Shown: positions 21,200 through 32,361 of the stretch, one piece after another
How the letters are laid out: every line of letters begins with the position of its first letter
Numbering within the stretch: the first letter of the stretch is position 1
NCBI GenBank assembly: GCA_963682055.1
Contig: OY821741.1
Coordinates: 19,831,211-19,895,210, forward strand
DNA: 64,000 nucleotides
From: Primula veris
Lineage: Eukaryota; Streptophyta; Magnoliopsida; Ericales; Primulaceae
Reading direction: 5' to 3'
Translations under genes and position numbers: made by a program
Notes under the pieces: generated by a model
Database searches by the model: none
What the model was told of the DNA's origin: nothing
The model's input: the letters and a program-made list of their open reading frames with translations, nothing else

Positions 21200-24100
21200 A
21201 TTCATCTGGCTCATACACAACTGAAAAAGTGCATAAGTGCATAACCAAGAAGTTTTGTGAGAATATCCGCAACTTGAAAGGAGAAATATACATGTAGCAA
21301 ATGAATAACACCAGAAAGGATCAATTCTCTTATATAATGACATTTGATCTCAATATGTTTACTTATTTGATGATGACCTGCATTTTCTGCTAAATCTATA
21401 GCAGATTTGCTATCTGTATATAACAGGACTTTATCTGCAATAACTTACAAATCTTTTAACAACTATAATAGCCAAACCACTTCACAAGAACTAATAGCAA
21501 CAACCCTCTACTATGCTTCAGTGAAACTTCTATCCACTAGCTGCTTTTTTTTGCTTTTCCAAGATATCAAACTATCTCCCAAAAACATACAAAAGTCTGT
21601 AATTGATCTTCTAGTATCAACACAACATGCCCAATCAGCATCTACAAATCCTTTTAATTTCAGTTCTGAGCTAGAAGAGAAAAATAAACCTTGAGAAAGA
21701 GTTTCTTTAACACATCTGAAGACCCTCATTGCTACTTGTAGATGAGTATAATAAGACTTTTTTAGAAATTGAGTCAAAGTGTTAATAGAAAAACAAAGAT
21801 CAGGTCTAGTGATTGTCAAATATAATAATTTGCCAATCAATCTTCTAGAAATAAGATGATCAAATAAGTAATCACCACCTTTTTTGCTCAACTTAAAATT
21901 AGTTTCCATAGGAAAAGTCACTGGTGTGCTTTAAGATAGATCATTTTCATTAATAAGTTATGTAGCATATTTTCTTGGACACAAACTAATACCTTTGACT
22001 TATCTAGCAACTTCCAAGCCCTGCAAATATCTTAATACACCTAAGTTCTTTATTTTGAAATAAGTATTCAACAAGGTCTTGGTCTCATTAATCAAAACAA
22101 TATCATCACTAGCCAATATTATATCATCTACATATATCAAAAGAGTGTAAGTGAGTAGAGAAGAATATGAGTATGACTAGATATAACCTGCTTTGAGAAG
22201 CATTGCAGAAAACTTATGAAACCATTGTCTATTGGCTTGTTTAAGACCATATAAAAACTTCTTGAGCTTGAAAATTTAAGTAGAGTTTTCCTTTATAAAA
22301 TCAGGAGGTGGCAACATATATACTTGCTCTTCTAAATCACCATTAAGAAAGGAATTATTAACATAAAGTTGATGCAAATGCCACCCTTTTAAAGCTGCAA
22401 TAGCAAGCAAAATTCTAACAGATGTCATATTTGTCACTGTACTAAAAGTAGACTCATAATCAATTCCTTCTTCTTGAGTATAGCCCTTAGCCACTAACCC
22501 TACTTTATAACTTTCAACACTACCATCAGACCTGTATTTCACCCTATAGACCCATTTAAAACCAATAGGTTTCTTCCCCAAAGGTAAATCTACCATAGTC
22601 CATGTATTATTTTCTTCTAGAGCATGTATTTCATTTTTCATTGCCTCTACCCAATGCTCAATTTTCAAAGCTTGAGTATAAGCATTAGGCTCCACTATAG
22701 TACTTATAGATGCACATAAAGACTTATAATGTGGTGCTAAAGAGCAACCACCAATTATAGAAACAGACTCCCTTAATTGGGTAAAATTGCATTAATAATC
22801 ATTTGACTTGGTAGGTGTTTTAGTTGGCCTAGAAGAATGCCTTGTAGCAATAGAATTTTCATCTTCAGTAACAAAAGTTTACTCATTATCGATAATAATT
22901 TGAGGAATAGCATGGCTAACTTGTTTAGTAAAGAGTGGTGAGTGTTGATCACTATCATATTCAATGTTGACCAAATAAGCATAAGAGGAATTTATTTTCA
23001 TAAAAGATAACATCCCTATAAATAAGAAATTCCTTCTCTTCCATATCAATGACTTTATAACCCTTTATACCAAAAGGATATCACATAAAAATACAATTTC
23101 TTGCTCTTGCATCAAATTTGCTTCTATTTCTTTTTAGAGTGGAAATGAAACAAAGATAGCCAAATACTATCATGTGATCATAATCAGATTTCTTTTTTTA
23201 TAGTATTTCAAAAGGAGATTTATTTACTAAGGCCAAACTAGGCATTCTATTAATAATATGTGCTGCAGCAAGTACACATTCATCCCAGAAAATCAAATGT
23301 AAATTAGCTTGAAAGCTAAGAGATCTAGTTGTATTTAATAGATGTTGATGTTTTTTTTCTGTAACTCCATTTTGTTGTGGGGTATCAACACAAGAAGTTT
23401 GATGAAATATACCATTTTCAGCATAAAATTTATAAAAAAGAATTCTTTTCCTTGACCACTCCTTAGGGTTTTAACAGACAAATCAAACTTATTTTTAACC
23501 ATTTTGCATAAATTTGGAATCAAATACTCAACCTTGGACTTGTTTCTCATAAGAAATATCCAACTAACTCTAATGTAATCATCTACAATAGTGGGAAAGT
23601 ATAAAAAACCACCAAAAGAGGAAACTTTATAAGAACCCCATATATCACAGTGTATTATTTCAAAAGCACAGGTAGAAATAGACATACTCTTGGGAAAAGA
23701 AAGTCTATTATGTTTAGAAAGATGACATATTTCACAAGACTCCTTACTTTTATGAAAATTATTCAAATCAACTACAGTATTCTTTAAGATAGACATATGA
23801 TCAGAAGAGGCATGCCCTAGTCTTTTATGCCAAAGAGAGGCATAATTAAAAGAAAAAACTTGAGCATAAGAGCTCTTATTTTGAATAAAATCTGTATTTA
23901 CAACAACAATATCTTGGAGAAAATATAATCCATGCTCTTCATTAGCATGTCCAATCAGCATTTAGGTCATTAGATCCTGTATTGCACAAGATTCAGAAAC
24001 AAAGCATAAACAACAATTAAGGTCTTTGCTTAATTTGTTTGATGAGATCAGATTAAATCCAAAACTAGGCACACATCGAACATTGTGTAACTCTAGTCCA

Positions 24101-24393
24101 GATTTAAAGAAAATTTTCCCTTTATGTGTCAAATGTACCCTTTATCCATTAGGTAATAAGATTTCAGTATCAGCAACCTCAATTTTAGTAGTGAATAGAC
24201 TCACATTGTTGACCATATGTTCACTAGCACCTATATCTATAAGCCAATGTGTGCTATAGTGATTCTTAGGCTTTAAAACACTTGCAGATAAAGCACAATG
24301 TTTACATGTCAAGTTGGTGAAAGGCAAGTTTGAATGAGCACTAGATTCACCATCATTATTGGTCTTCAATTTTTCTTTGAATTGCTTCATCAT
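21200..24393 (-). pseudogene. Copia pol remnant (protease to RNase H)
   Basis: Minus strand. The protease fragment at 24393-24142 reads WLIDIGASEHM, so the residue between the catalytic Asp and Gly is Ile instead of the usual Ser/Thr. Pre-integrase and integrase cover 23961-23335: LWHKRLGH, CEICHLSKHNR, IIHCDIWG, then [10 protein letters not shown], where the second catalytic Asp is Gly. The RT start is at 22695-22276 ([38 protein letters not shown]). YVDDI is near 22120 between stops, and RNase H at 21921-21511 has FVDADWACCVDTRRS and DSLISWKSKK. Lost catalytic residues and repeated stops show it is dead. Confidence 0.85.
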
Positions 24394-24630
24394 GCTATCA
24401 AATAACTTCTAAAAATACTCAATAATACCCAAATAAACTTCGATAAGATCCTTCAAACAACCCAATAATAACCTAGTAGTGATTAAGAATAACCAAAAAT
24501 AACAAAGAAAGCACTAATTCCTCGATTTTGGGGAAAAATTAGGAGAAAATGAAAACTTATAATAAATTGCTCAAATAAGAGATAGCGAGCTAAAATATGT
24601 CAATATACTCGCAGCGGAATAGCATATCAT

Positions 24631-24641
24631 CTCTGATACCA
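24631..24641 (-). other. Primer-binding site of the second copia element
   Basis: In element sense TGGTATCAGAG directly follows the 5' LTR end (TGACA) and is complementary to the 3' end of initiator-Met tRNA, as in most plant copia elements. Confidence 0.85.
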
Positions 24642-24897
24642 TGTCAAAATCCATAACTAATCAGCGATAATAAGGAAGAAGACGAAATCACCATTTTAGA
24701 GGGAGAAAACTAATTATGAGAAATGAATAAACTATATTTCTCTATTGGTTATTGAATATCCAATTACACATATACACGTATTCAGCTCTAACTGAATAGT
24801 GTATAATATTTATATATTAGTCCAATACTATTTAGCGAAATACAAAACAGTACAATGAGTTACTGAAAACAACAATTAATTATATAAATCTTCAATA
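24642..24897 (-). repeat. 5' LTR of the second copia element
   Basis: Direct repeat of 20934-21167; ends next to the GTTAC target duplication. Confidence 0.9.
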
Positions 24898-25071
24898 GTT
24901 ACCGAGCAATATTTGGCCAGAAACACTCGTTGGCCATGTAAGTTCATAAACCAAGTATGATTCTTCAGAATTCAGTCCTATAGAATATCCTCTTTTTAAA
25001 AAGTAAATATATAAATAACAGCCCTACATAATTTTTGAAAATTCATAATTTAAAAAGGAATCGAAAAAGAG

Positions 25072-25155
25072 ATGTAGAACGGTTCATAACCATATGTAGA
25101 ACGGTTCATAACCATCTATTATATGAATATGTAGAACGGTTCATAACCATCTATT
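25072..25155 (+). repeat. Short tandem repeat, three copies of ATGTAGAACGGTTCATAACC
   Basis: The 20-base word ATGTAGAACGGTTCATAACC occurs three times in the same direction, the last two followed by ATCTATT and separated by a short AT-rich spacer. Confidence 0.85.
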
Positions 25156-25266
25156 GTTGTTGTCACCAATGACATTTACTATTCATTGCATATTTGAATC
25201 TTATTGCTTTGTTCGTCTTTGTGAGTGGATATTTTGTAGTATTATAGCACTATTATTAGTTGGTAG

Positions 25267-25863
25267 CTAGGTAGCACGGTACGCCGATTTTTGAAATCTT
25301 TCCGTATCTGGTACCGGTATGGTACGGATACCGATACGGTATGGCAAAATCCGTACCGATTATTGTAAATACATACCGGCGAATTTTTGATTGCTTTGAC
25401 CGTTTGGGTACTGCGCCGGTACATAACCGGTATGGTTCGAAGATTTTTATGGTTCAAATATTTGGTGGTTTTAACTAGTAATATATGTATAAAATTAACA
25501 AATTTACCGTCACACTTAAATTATATTAGAGAGATCCCTTATGTTCTAAAAATTTGTACTAAAACCCATAGAATTGAAAATATGTATTATAGAAATATTA
25601 CAATTCTATTTAGATTTCATTTTATTGTATAAATTCCTCCAAAATTTTCAAAATATTAAGGCTAAAAATCCACAAAACTAAATAATATACAACTTGATCT
25701 ATTTAACTTGAAAATATGTAACATAAATATTAAATATAATTATTATATATTGAATTACCGTAGCCGTACCGTACCCAAAATTTTCAAATTTTACCGTATC
25801 GACATACCCGTACGTACCGTAGCAGGTACGATACACATACCCATATCCGTGCAACCTTGCATG
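25267..25863. mobile_element. hAT-like non-autonomous DNA transposon, 597 bp
   Basis: A perfect 8-bp direct repeat GTTGGTAG flanks the element (25259-25266 and 25864-25871), the length used by hAT transposases. The ends are imperfect inverted repeats: AGGTAGCACGGTAC on the left and AAGGTTGCACGGATA as the complement on the right. Both subterminal zones are crowded with TACGGTA and TACCGGTA words in opposite orientations, possible transposase-binding repeats. The interior is AT-rich with no transposase. Confidence 0.72.
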
Positions 25864-25871
25864 GTTGGTAG

Positions 25872-27644
25872 TTAAGTCAACCACCCCAAAGTGGCATATA
25901 ATTCCATATTAATCCAGATATTTGGTTAATTTGGCTTTTAAGAATGAACTTTGAGGTTTTTCATTTTCTCATCATTCATGTCGAAAATTTTCTTTCTAAT
26001 TAACGAAACCAAAATTTATACTGTTAACTGTGGTACAATCCTAGAGATGATATAAAACTTGCAATATTGGTCTAAATATAAAAAAACTGTATGTAAAACA
26101 CCAATTAAACGAGCCCGCTTTTTTTTTCCCTCTTTATGTGCCCCCTTAACTAATTAACCCAAAATAATATTTTAAAAAATAAAAAAAAATTTACAATTAT
26201 TATTAGTCATGTATTAATACATTCAACGCTCATTTTTAAGAGAAAGACATACACAATTTAATTAGGAATAAATATGAAAAAACTAATATATATTTCATCT
26301 AAAAAATTACTAGTTTAGACCAATATTGCGTCCAAATTTTATGAAATGTATCTACAGTATATCGTAAAAATTTATAAACGTGGAGAAAAAGTAGTGAAAA
26401 ATTGAAATTTTAGCAACGAAAGCTAAGGGGGCACGGAACGGGAGGGAACACGGAAAATGTAACAAAGTATCTAAAACACAAAGCAAACACTGATCATTGG
26501 GATGATCGTGTGAATAAATTTTAAAGTAAATTCTCAAGTGTAATGAGAGCCGGCCCTTGGATGAGAATAAAAATAATATTAGTATGCATAATATTCCTAC
26601 AACGTGATACATGAAGGGCCGCACGTAGGCTTGCATGTTAACATTTTCGTTTATTAATTAGCTGTTGTTTTGTAATAGAAAAAAAAAAACACATTAATCA
26701 GTTTCTCTTTCTCATATTTCTCTCCGAACAAAAAGGAGAAAATATATACAGAGAGAAAACAAGGAAAAAATGCACATAAATCTCTTTCCATTGTTTCTTT
26801 ATCATTGCTTTACCTAAGGATTTGATCCCTTTGTTGCCTTTTCAGCATTTTGGTATGTGTCACGAATGTCCGATTCTTTATCTGTTGTTATTAACGATAA
26901 GTTTTTCGCTAACACATTGTCTTCTTTTTGCTCTTTTATTTAATTAACATGAATGTGCGTTTAATTCATAACATTACCTATATGCATACAAGTAACAGAA
27001 AGCAATCAATACAAATATGAAATAGATTCAGCCTTTTTCTTTATAATTCTATAACGTCCGGTGATAAGTTGAAGGGATTTAGATAGGCTCGATCTGAGGG
27101 ACTGGCCTAGGAGATAAAATGTTGGGCTATGTTCGAGGAAATTCTTCTCTTTAAGAATTTACTTTTATCCATTGTGACTGATTAAATTTATTTTCGTTAG
27201 GCTAGGAAGTTTAAGCTATATGTGATATGATGTTATTGACCTATTTTCCGGAGGAAATGATTGTATCGTCATATGCAATCTAAAATCTGTAAATATGTGG
27301 TATCTAAATGCTTTTACTTTTAAAAAGGCAATATATGTATCAGAATCTCAGGACAGATTTGGTGATGGGGAGTCGGCAAAGGAAATTTACCGCTTCTTGA
27401 CTTTGTTGATTGGTGTGTCTTGAGTTCATCAACAACCGAGCACCTTTCGTTCCTAATTAAGAATATGAATAATTACAGGGTTTTTAAATTTTCTATGGGT
27501 TTTCGTCATTTATTCTATTACTAGCTATTTATATTTTATGGTGTTGCTCTAGCAGGGATCTGTGGAACAAAATATATTTTTATAGAATTTGTGTGTATGG
27601 CTCGTTAAGTCTTTTTCCACGGTTAGCTTGAACAAAGTTGAAGT
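25872..27644. other. Upstream region of the kinase gene
   Basis: About 1.8 kb without another gene. A pyrimidine-rich to GA-rich stretch at 26700-26770 and a possible donor GGTATGTG at about 26851 suggest the kinase transcript begins near 26.7 kb with a 5' UTR intron; this is inference. Confidence 0.35.
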
Positions 27645-30600
27645 ATGTTCTGCTGTGGGGGAAGGGAAGATGAAAATGTAGGACCGCCCGTGCACCAACA
27701 AACTGCCCCACCTAGAGGCGGAAATAACTATGGTATGCACACTCAATAATATAGTGACTTAATCTTGTACTTATCAACCTAACTCGTACTTCTTCCGTTC
27801 CATGTTACTTGTTCATTATGAAATTCATGCACTTTGACCTGAAAAAATGCCATACTTAAAGTATAAATTAGAAATTTCAAAAGTTAGTTTCATACGTAAA
27901 TGGTAATCTAAACTGTTTGAAAATTTAAATTTGGACAATATTGATACGAGTTATTGCACGTAGTTTCGAAGAGGACAAGTGAATTGGAAGGGTTACTATA
28001 TAGTAGGATTTATTGTCTTAATCAAAAAATGTGAAGTAAATAAGAACTATGGCGACTTTCTTGTACGGAACATAACTTATCAACTCATGTTCTGTTCAGT
28101 GAATGTATTGGGCTTTATATCAACCAATCTTAGAGGTTAATGAACAATTAATCTGAGATATGAAGTCATAATAGAGATTTTGATACCTTTTAGAAAAGCT
28201 TCAACTGTTTTTGTTATATTGTAATTGTGAATTTTATCGATATGTATGTAATGCTTTCTGGTGTCGGGGCGTATATAAGCTTGTTTCGTGCTTGATAATT
28301 TAGTCAAAAATACTCATCCGACTATTTTCAGATCCATATGTTACTTGAATAATGTTATTGCCCTTGAAACTTTATTCATCCAATTTTTAGGAAATCCAAG
28401 AGGAGAGCCGAGGAGTTATGCTAATGTAAAAAATGGAACACCACAAAAAGTCCTGCCAATTGAGATACCGGCTTTAACACTTGACGAATTGAACAAATTG
28501 ACTGGTAATTTTGGGACAAAATCTTTAATTGGTGAAGGCTCATACGGTCGGGTGTTCCGTGCTACTCTAAGCAATGGTCAACAAGCTGCTATTAAGAAGC
28601 TTGATACTGCTCCTACCACAGACGCAGAAGATGATTTTCCTGCTCAGGTAATAAATGATATATGAAACGGAAAGCAAAAGAAAAAACTCCAATGTCTCTT
28701 TATTTTGTTCATCGAGATATGTTTCCTTCCTTGCAATATTTTGTTGTCTGTTTCTGGATCTGAAACGATCGTAATCTTGAACCTAATTCACAAATTTGAA
28801 CTTATTTTCCATTAAAGTGAAAGCAAGAACTTTTGGTTTGTCATTAATGGTACTGCATACAATTCAGTAAACCTATTACCCAGAGTACATACTATATTCA
28901 GTGTGCACATCTAAAATCAATTTATTGAAATGTATTGTGTACCGAGATTAATAAATCGAATAGTCTGCCAATCAAAAACTGAGGTAGTTTATTGAACCGT
29001 GTCTATCAAAAAGGGTAACAAAGTAATTGGACAGTGTTAGATTAAGAATTTAGTTGATTCAAGTGTACAAGGTCATAAAGAATATCACTAATGGGAAACA
29101 AGTTTTTCTTGTAATATAGGAGCACAAAGTCCTGTCATTATAATTTTCTACATATTTTTTTCGCATAAAGAGTTATGGGACGTTTACTACTGGGGAATAA
29201 TATTAGAAAGTGAGCGAAACCTGTTTTCAGGACTTTCCTGGCAGAACTTTTGGTAATTGAACAAGAAATATAGCTTCAAACTACAGTCGATCTTAGACTA
29301 TATCTATGATAATGGATCTAGAAATGATTGTTTTGCAGTTATCATCAGTGTCAAGACTTAAGAATGAAAATTTCTTGGAGCTAATAGGATATTGCTTGGA
29401 GGCAGATAACAAAATACTTGTTTACGAATATGCGTCGAAGGGTTCTTTACACGATGTATTGCATGGTATGTGTAATAAAATGGAAAAGATCTCAATACAA
29501 ACCGGTTAGTAATTTTTGTAACAGTTTTTTGGGTGCAGGGAGAAAGGGTGTGGAAAATGCAGCACCAGGTCCTGTTCTTAGTTGGAACCAAAGAGTTAAA
29601 ATTGCTCATGGTGCAGCAAAAGGGCTCGAGTTTTTGCACGAAAAAGTTCAGCCTTCTATAGTTCATCGTGATATTCGATCGAGCAATGTTTTATTATTTG
29701 ATGATTTTGTAACAAAAATCGCCGATTTTAGCTTGACAAATCAGTCATCTGACTCGGCTGCTCGCCTTCACTCCACAAGAGTATTGGGTACATTTGGCTA
29801 TCATGCTCCAGAGTAAGCTTATTTTTACATAATTTTAATGTATGCTAGAGTACGACAAATTAAGTACCTCAGCATTATTTTTGAAATGAAAATATTTCTG
29901 TTGGATATTTTTATTTTGTGATCGAGGAAAGTTTCATTGTTAACTTGTGACTACGATGTCTTGCGCTTGCTAAGGCCGTATTTGGTTGGTTTAGTGTATT
30001 TGGGTGAACAACTTAAAATGAGCTTTTCCAGGTTTCTGCTTGAAAAAGCTACTCCCCGGTTTCCATTTTATTGTCTTGCATTGGAAATATCCCAATTTGT
30101 GCACAACATCCTGACATCTTTTTTGCATACTTTTTCCAAGTCGATACTTACTATGTTTTTAAGATTGTTTTAATAAGGGTAAAATTGTAAATGCATAAGA
30201 GAATACTCACTAGTTTAGGAAATTGGACAATTAAACGGGAACTTCTGAAATTGGAATAATGAACAATAAAAAGAACGGAAGGAGTAGAAGTTTCAAGCTG
30301 GGATGAAACCAGATATTTCTCAACCTAAAAAATTCAGCTTATATGTTTAAATTCTGCTGCCAAAGAAGCCGTAAAACTGGTCAAAATGGGAATCTTTTTT
30401 AGAAAAGTTGTACTCATGGTATATCAAAGACACCAGTTACATTTGGTCCATTTTTTTTTAATTTTTCTTGATAATACTTAGCCGTCACTTCAGGCACCAC
30501 GGATCGAACGTCGGTGATGAGTGGGGTATTCTAAGGTCATAACTATGACCACCATTTTGCTTGTGTATGTATAAGCTCATGTTAAGATTTCATGCAGCAT

Positions 30601-32088
30601 TGCTAAGACTTAAGTTTGCCTGAAATATGGAGCTTATGAAAAGTGACGGATTAATGTTAAAAAAATAGTATGATCTGTTACTTGTGCATTATGTATCCAT
30701 GTTTGCGAATTTGGACTTCGACTATCGAAGTACCAAAATAATTGAAATGATTGATTGGTACTAAAAGTTCTGAGCTCTAATATTAATTTCGTTGAAAATG
30801 TTATAGCTGATGTTATTCTAATTTCAAATTAGTACACCGTGATACAGCAAATATTGCTCAATTGTACCTTTAATCAAACATGACCAGAGTTGTTGAACGC
30901 ACATTACACATACATTTGCAAGAAGTACTAAAAATTAATTTTAAAATGTTTCAGGTATGCTATGACAGGGCAAATAACTCAGAAAAGTGACGTTTACAGT
31001 TTCGGAGTCGTTCTCTTAGAACTCTTAACTGGGAGAAAGCCAGTGGATCACACAATGCCCAAAGGACAACAAAGTCTTGTTACTTGGGTAAGGTTTCGCT
31101 CTCGCTTCTATATTTATTTTTTACTTTTCTGTAGATTTCTCTTGAGATCATGTTTGTACAATTATCAAATCTCACTTATATTCTGTTTCTTTTTTTCAGG
31201 CTACTCCAAGATTGAGTGAGGACAAAGTTAAGCAATGTATTGATCCCAAGCTTAATGATGAGTACCCATCTAAAGCGATTGCAAAGGTCAATTCTATCTA
31301 CATTTGCATTTTTGGCATTCCACTTTTATCTACAGTTTCAGTTTTTATGAGATTGGCTGAAATAGTAATTTCTCAAATTTAAGATTGAGAAATGCAGACC
31401 TTTTTAAATGATCTTTCAAGCTACGACTAATCGCCTTGAGAGAAAGTGCAAACTATAAATAGGAAAATTTTGTTAATGTCGGTACTCTATCCATCCTTTG
31501 CTACTATACGGAAAAGATAAGCTTAACTGCATATTTTAAATCAGATTATTTGCTTATACGTTGCAGTGCAAGCAATTGGTTGGCCCATTAAAATATTTTT
31601 TCTCTTGCTTTCTAGCCCGAAGAGGCTCGCAGTTTGATGATAAACAAAACCTCTTTATTTTCATATTTGCTTCAAAGTGTGATTTAAAGACATAACCTAA
31701 CAAAAAAAACTGGTTCTTTTTAAAAATTTTCATTTGTCAAGTTTGAAGATAGATGATGAATGTTTTATTTCATAATGTCATAGCAATTCCAATTAAAATG
31801 ATCTTCAGAAAGAGAATCATTTGATGCGACTCCCAGAAAATTACCCGACAACCGTTGCAAAAACTTAAACGAATGTCTATCATCTTATTATTAGTCTCAC
31901 CGTTAAGCTAACTTGACATCACACCTGAATTATTTTTCCTTAAAATTTCTTTCTCTTACCAGATGGCAGCTGTTGCGGCACTTTGTGTTCAATATGAAGC
32001 GGATTTCAGGCCAAACATGACCATCGTTGTGAAGGCTCTTCAACCACTCCTCAACTCAAAACCAGCTGGTCCTGACTCCCATGCTTAG
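27645..32088 (+). CDS. PTI1-like protein kinase, seven exons
   Basis: Receptor-like cytoplasmic Ser/Thr kinase (PTI1 family; tomato Pti1 acts downstream of Pto, and relatives with OXI1/AGC kinases). Exons: 27645-27732, 28391-28647, 29339-29465, 29539-29812, 30955-31087, 31200-31286, 31963-32088; all GT-AG and in phase, 363 aa. The N-terminus MFCCGG has paired Cys that could be palmitoylated for membrane anchoring. [16 protein letters not shown] leads into the glycine loop GEGSYGRV (77-84), Lys98, HRDIRSSN (200-207), DFS (220-222) and HAPE. The C-lobe has [20 protein letters not shown] and [13 protein letters not shown]. Arg follows HRD-I where most kinases have Lys, and DFG is replaced; both are usual in the PTI1 family as I recall it (often DFN). 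A Stowaway-like MITE lies in intron 1. The gene looks intact. Confidence 0.93.
27787..27996. mobile_element. Stowaway-like MITE in kinase intron 1
   Basis: The left end TACTTCTTCCGTTCCATGTT and the right end (complement TAACCCTTCCAATTCACTTG) resemble the CTCCCTCCGTTCC-type termini of Stowaway/Tc1-mariner MITEs. About 210 bp, AT-rich, non-coding. Confidence 0.6.
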
Positions 32089-32361
32089 GTTAAACATAGA
32101 TATTATATTCATAAACTTTAATACTGTGTGTAGGTTTAGAATGCCGTTTCACTGAATTTGAAATTTCCGTTCAACTTTATTTTTCGAAATTGTTTTGTTT
32201 GAATCAAGTGTGATGTAATTAAGACTTCTATTTTGGTTTGTGAAACAATGTCTCTATGGTGTCCAGTACTGTTATAAAATGCAACATTGGTGAGTGCTTT
32301 AATCAGTCCAATTTTTTGTTACAACAATGTCCCGAAGTTACTTTTTTCTAACTTATTACAG
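32089..32361. other. Convergent 3' ends of the kinase and membrane-protein genes
   Basis: Only 273 bp separate the two stop codons, so both 3' UTRs must lie here and may overlap as antisense tails. Confidence 0.5.

Larger units (their letters stand above)
20934..24897 (-). mobile_element. Defective Ty1/copia element with short TA...CA LTRs, gag deleted
   Basis: LTRs lie at 20934-21167 and 24642-24897. A 5-bp GTTAC target duplication (20929-20933, 24898-24902) fixes the outer ends, so in sense the 5' LTR starts TATTGAAG and ends TTGACA. A primer-binding site TGGTATCAGAG complementary to initiator-Met tRNA follows at 24641-24631, and a TTGAGGGAG polypurine tract precedes the 3' LTR. The interior is only about 3.5 kb and goes from leader almost straight to protease, so most of gag is missing. 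The pol frames contain many stops. Confidence 0.93.

Noticed and set aside
30000..30300. Second MITE in the kinase intron before 30955
   Set aside because: AACGGAAGGAGTAG near 30278 looks like a Stowaway right end, but the left end is missing, so it is at most a fragment.
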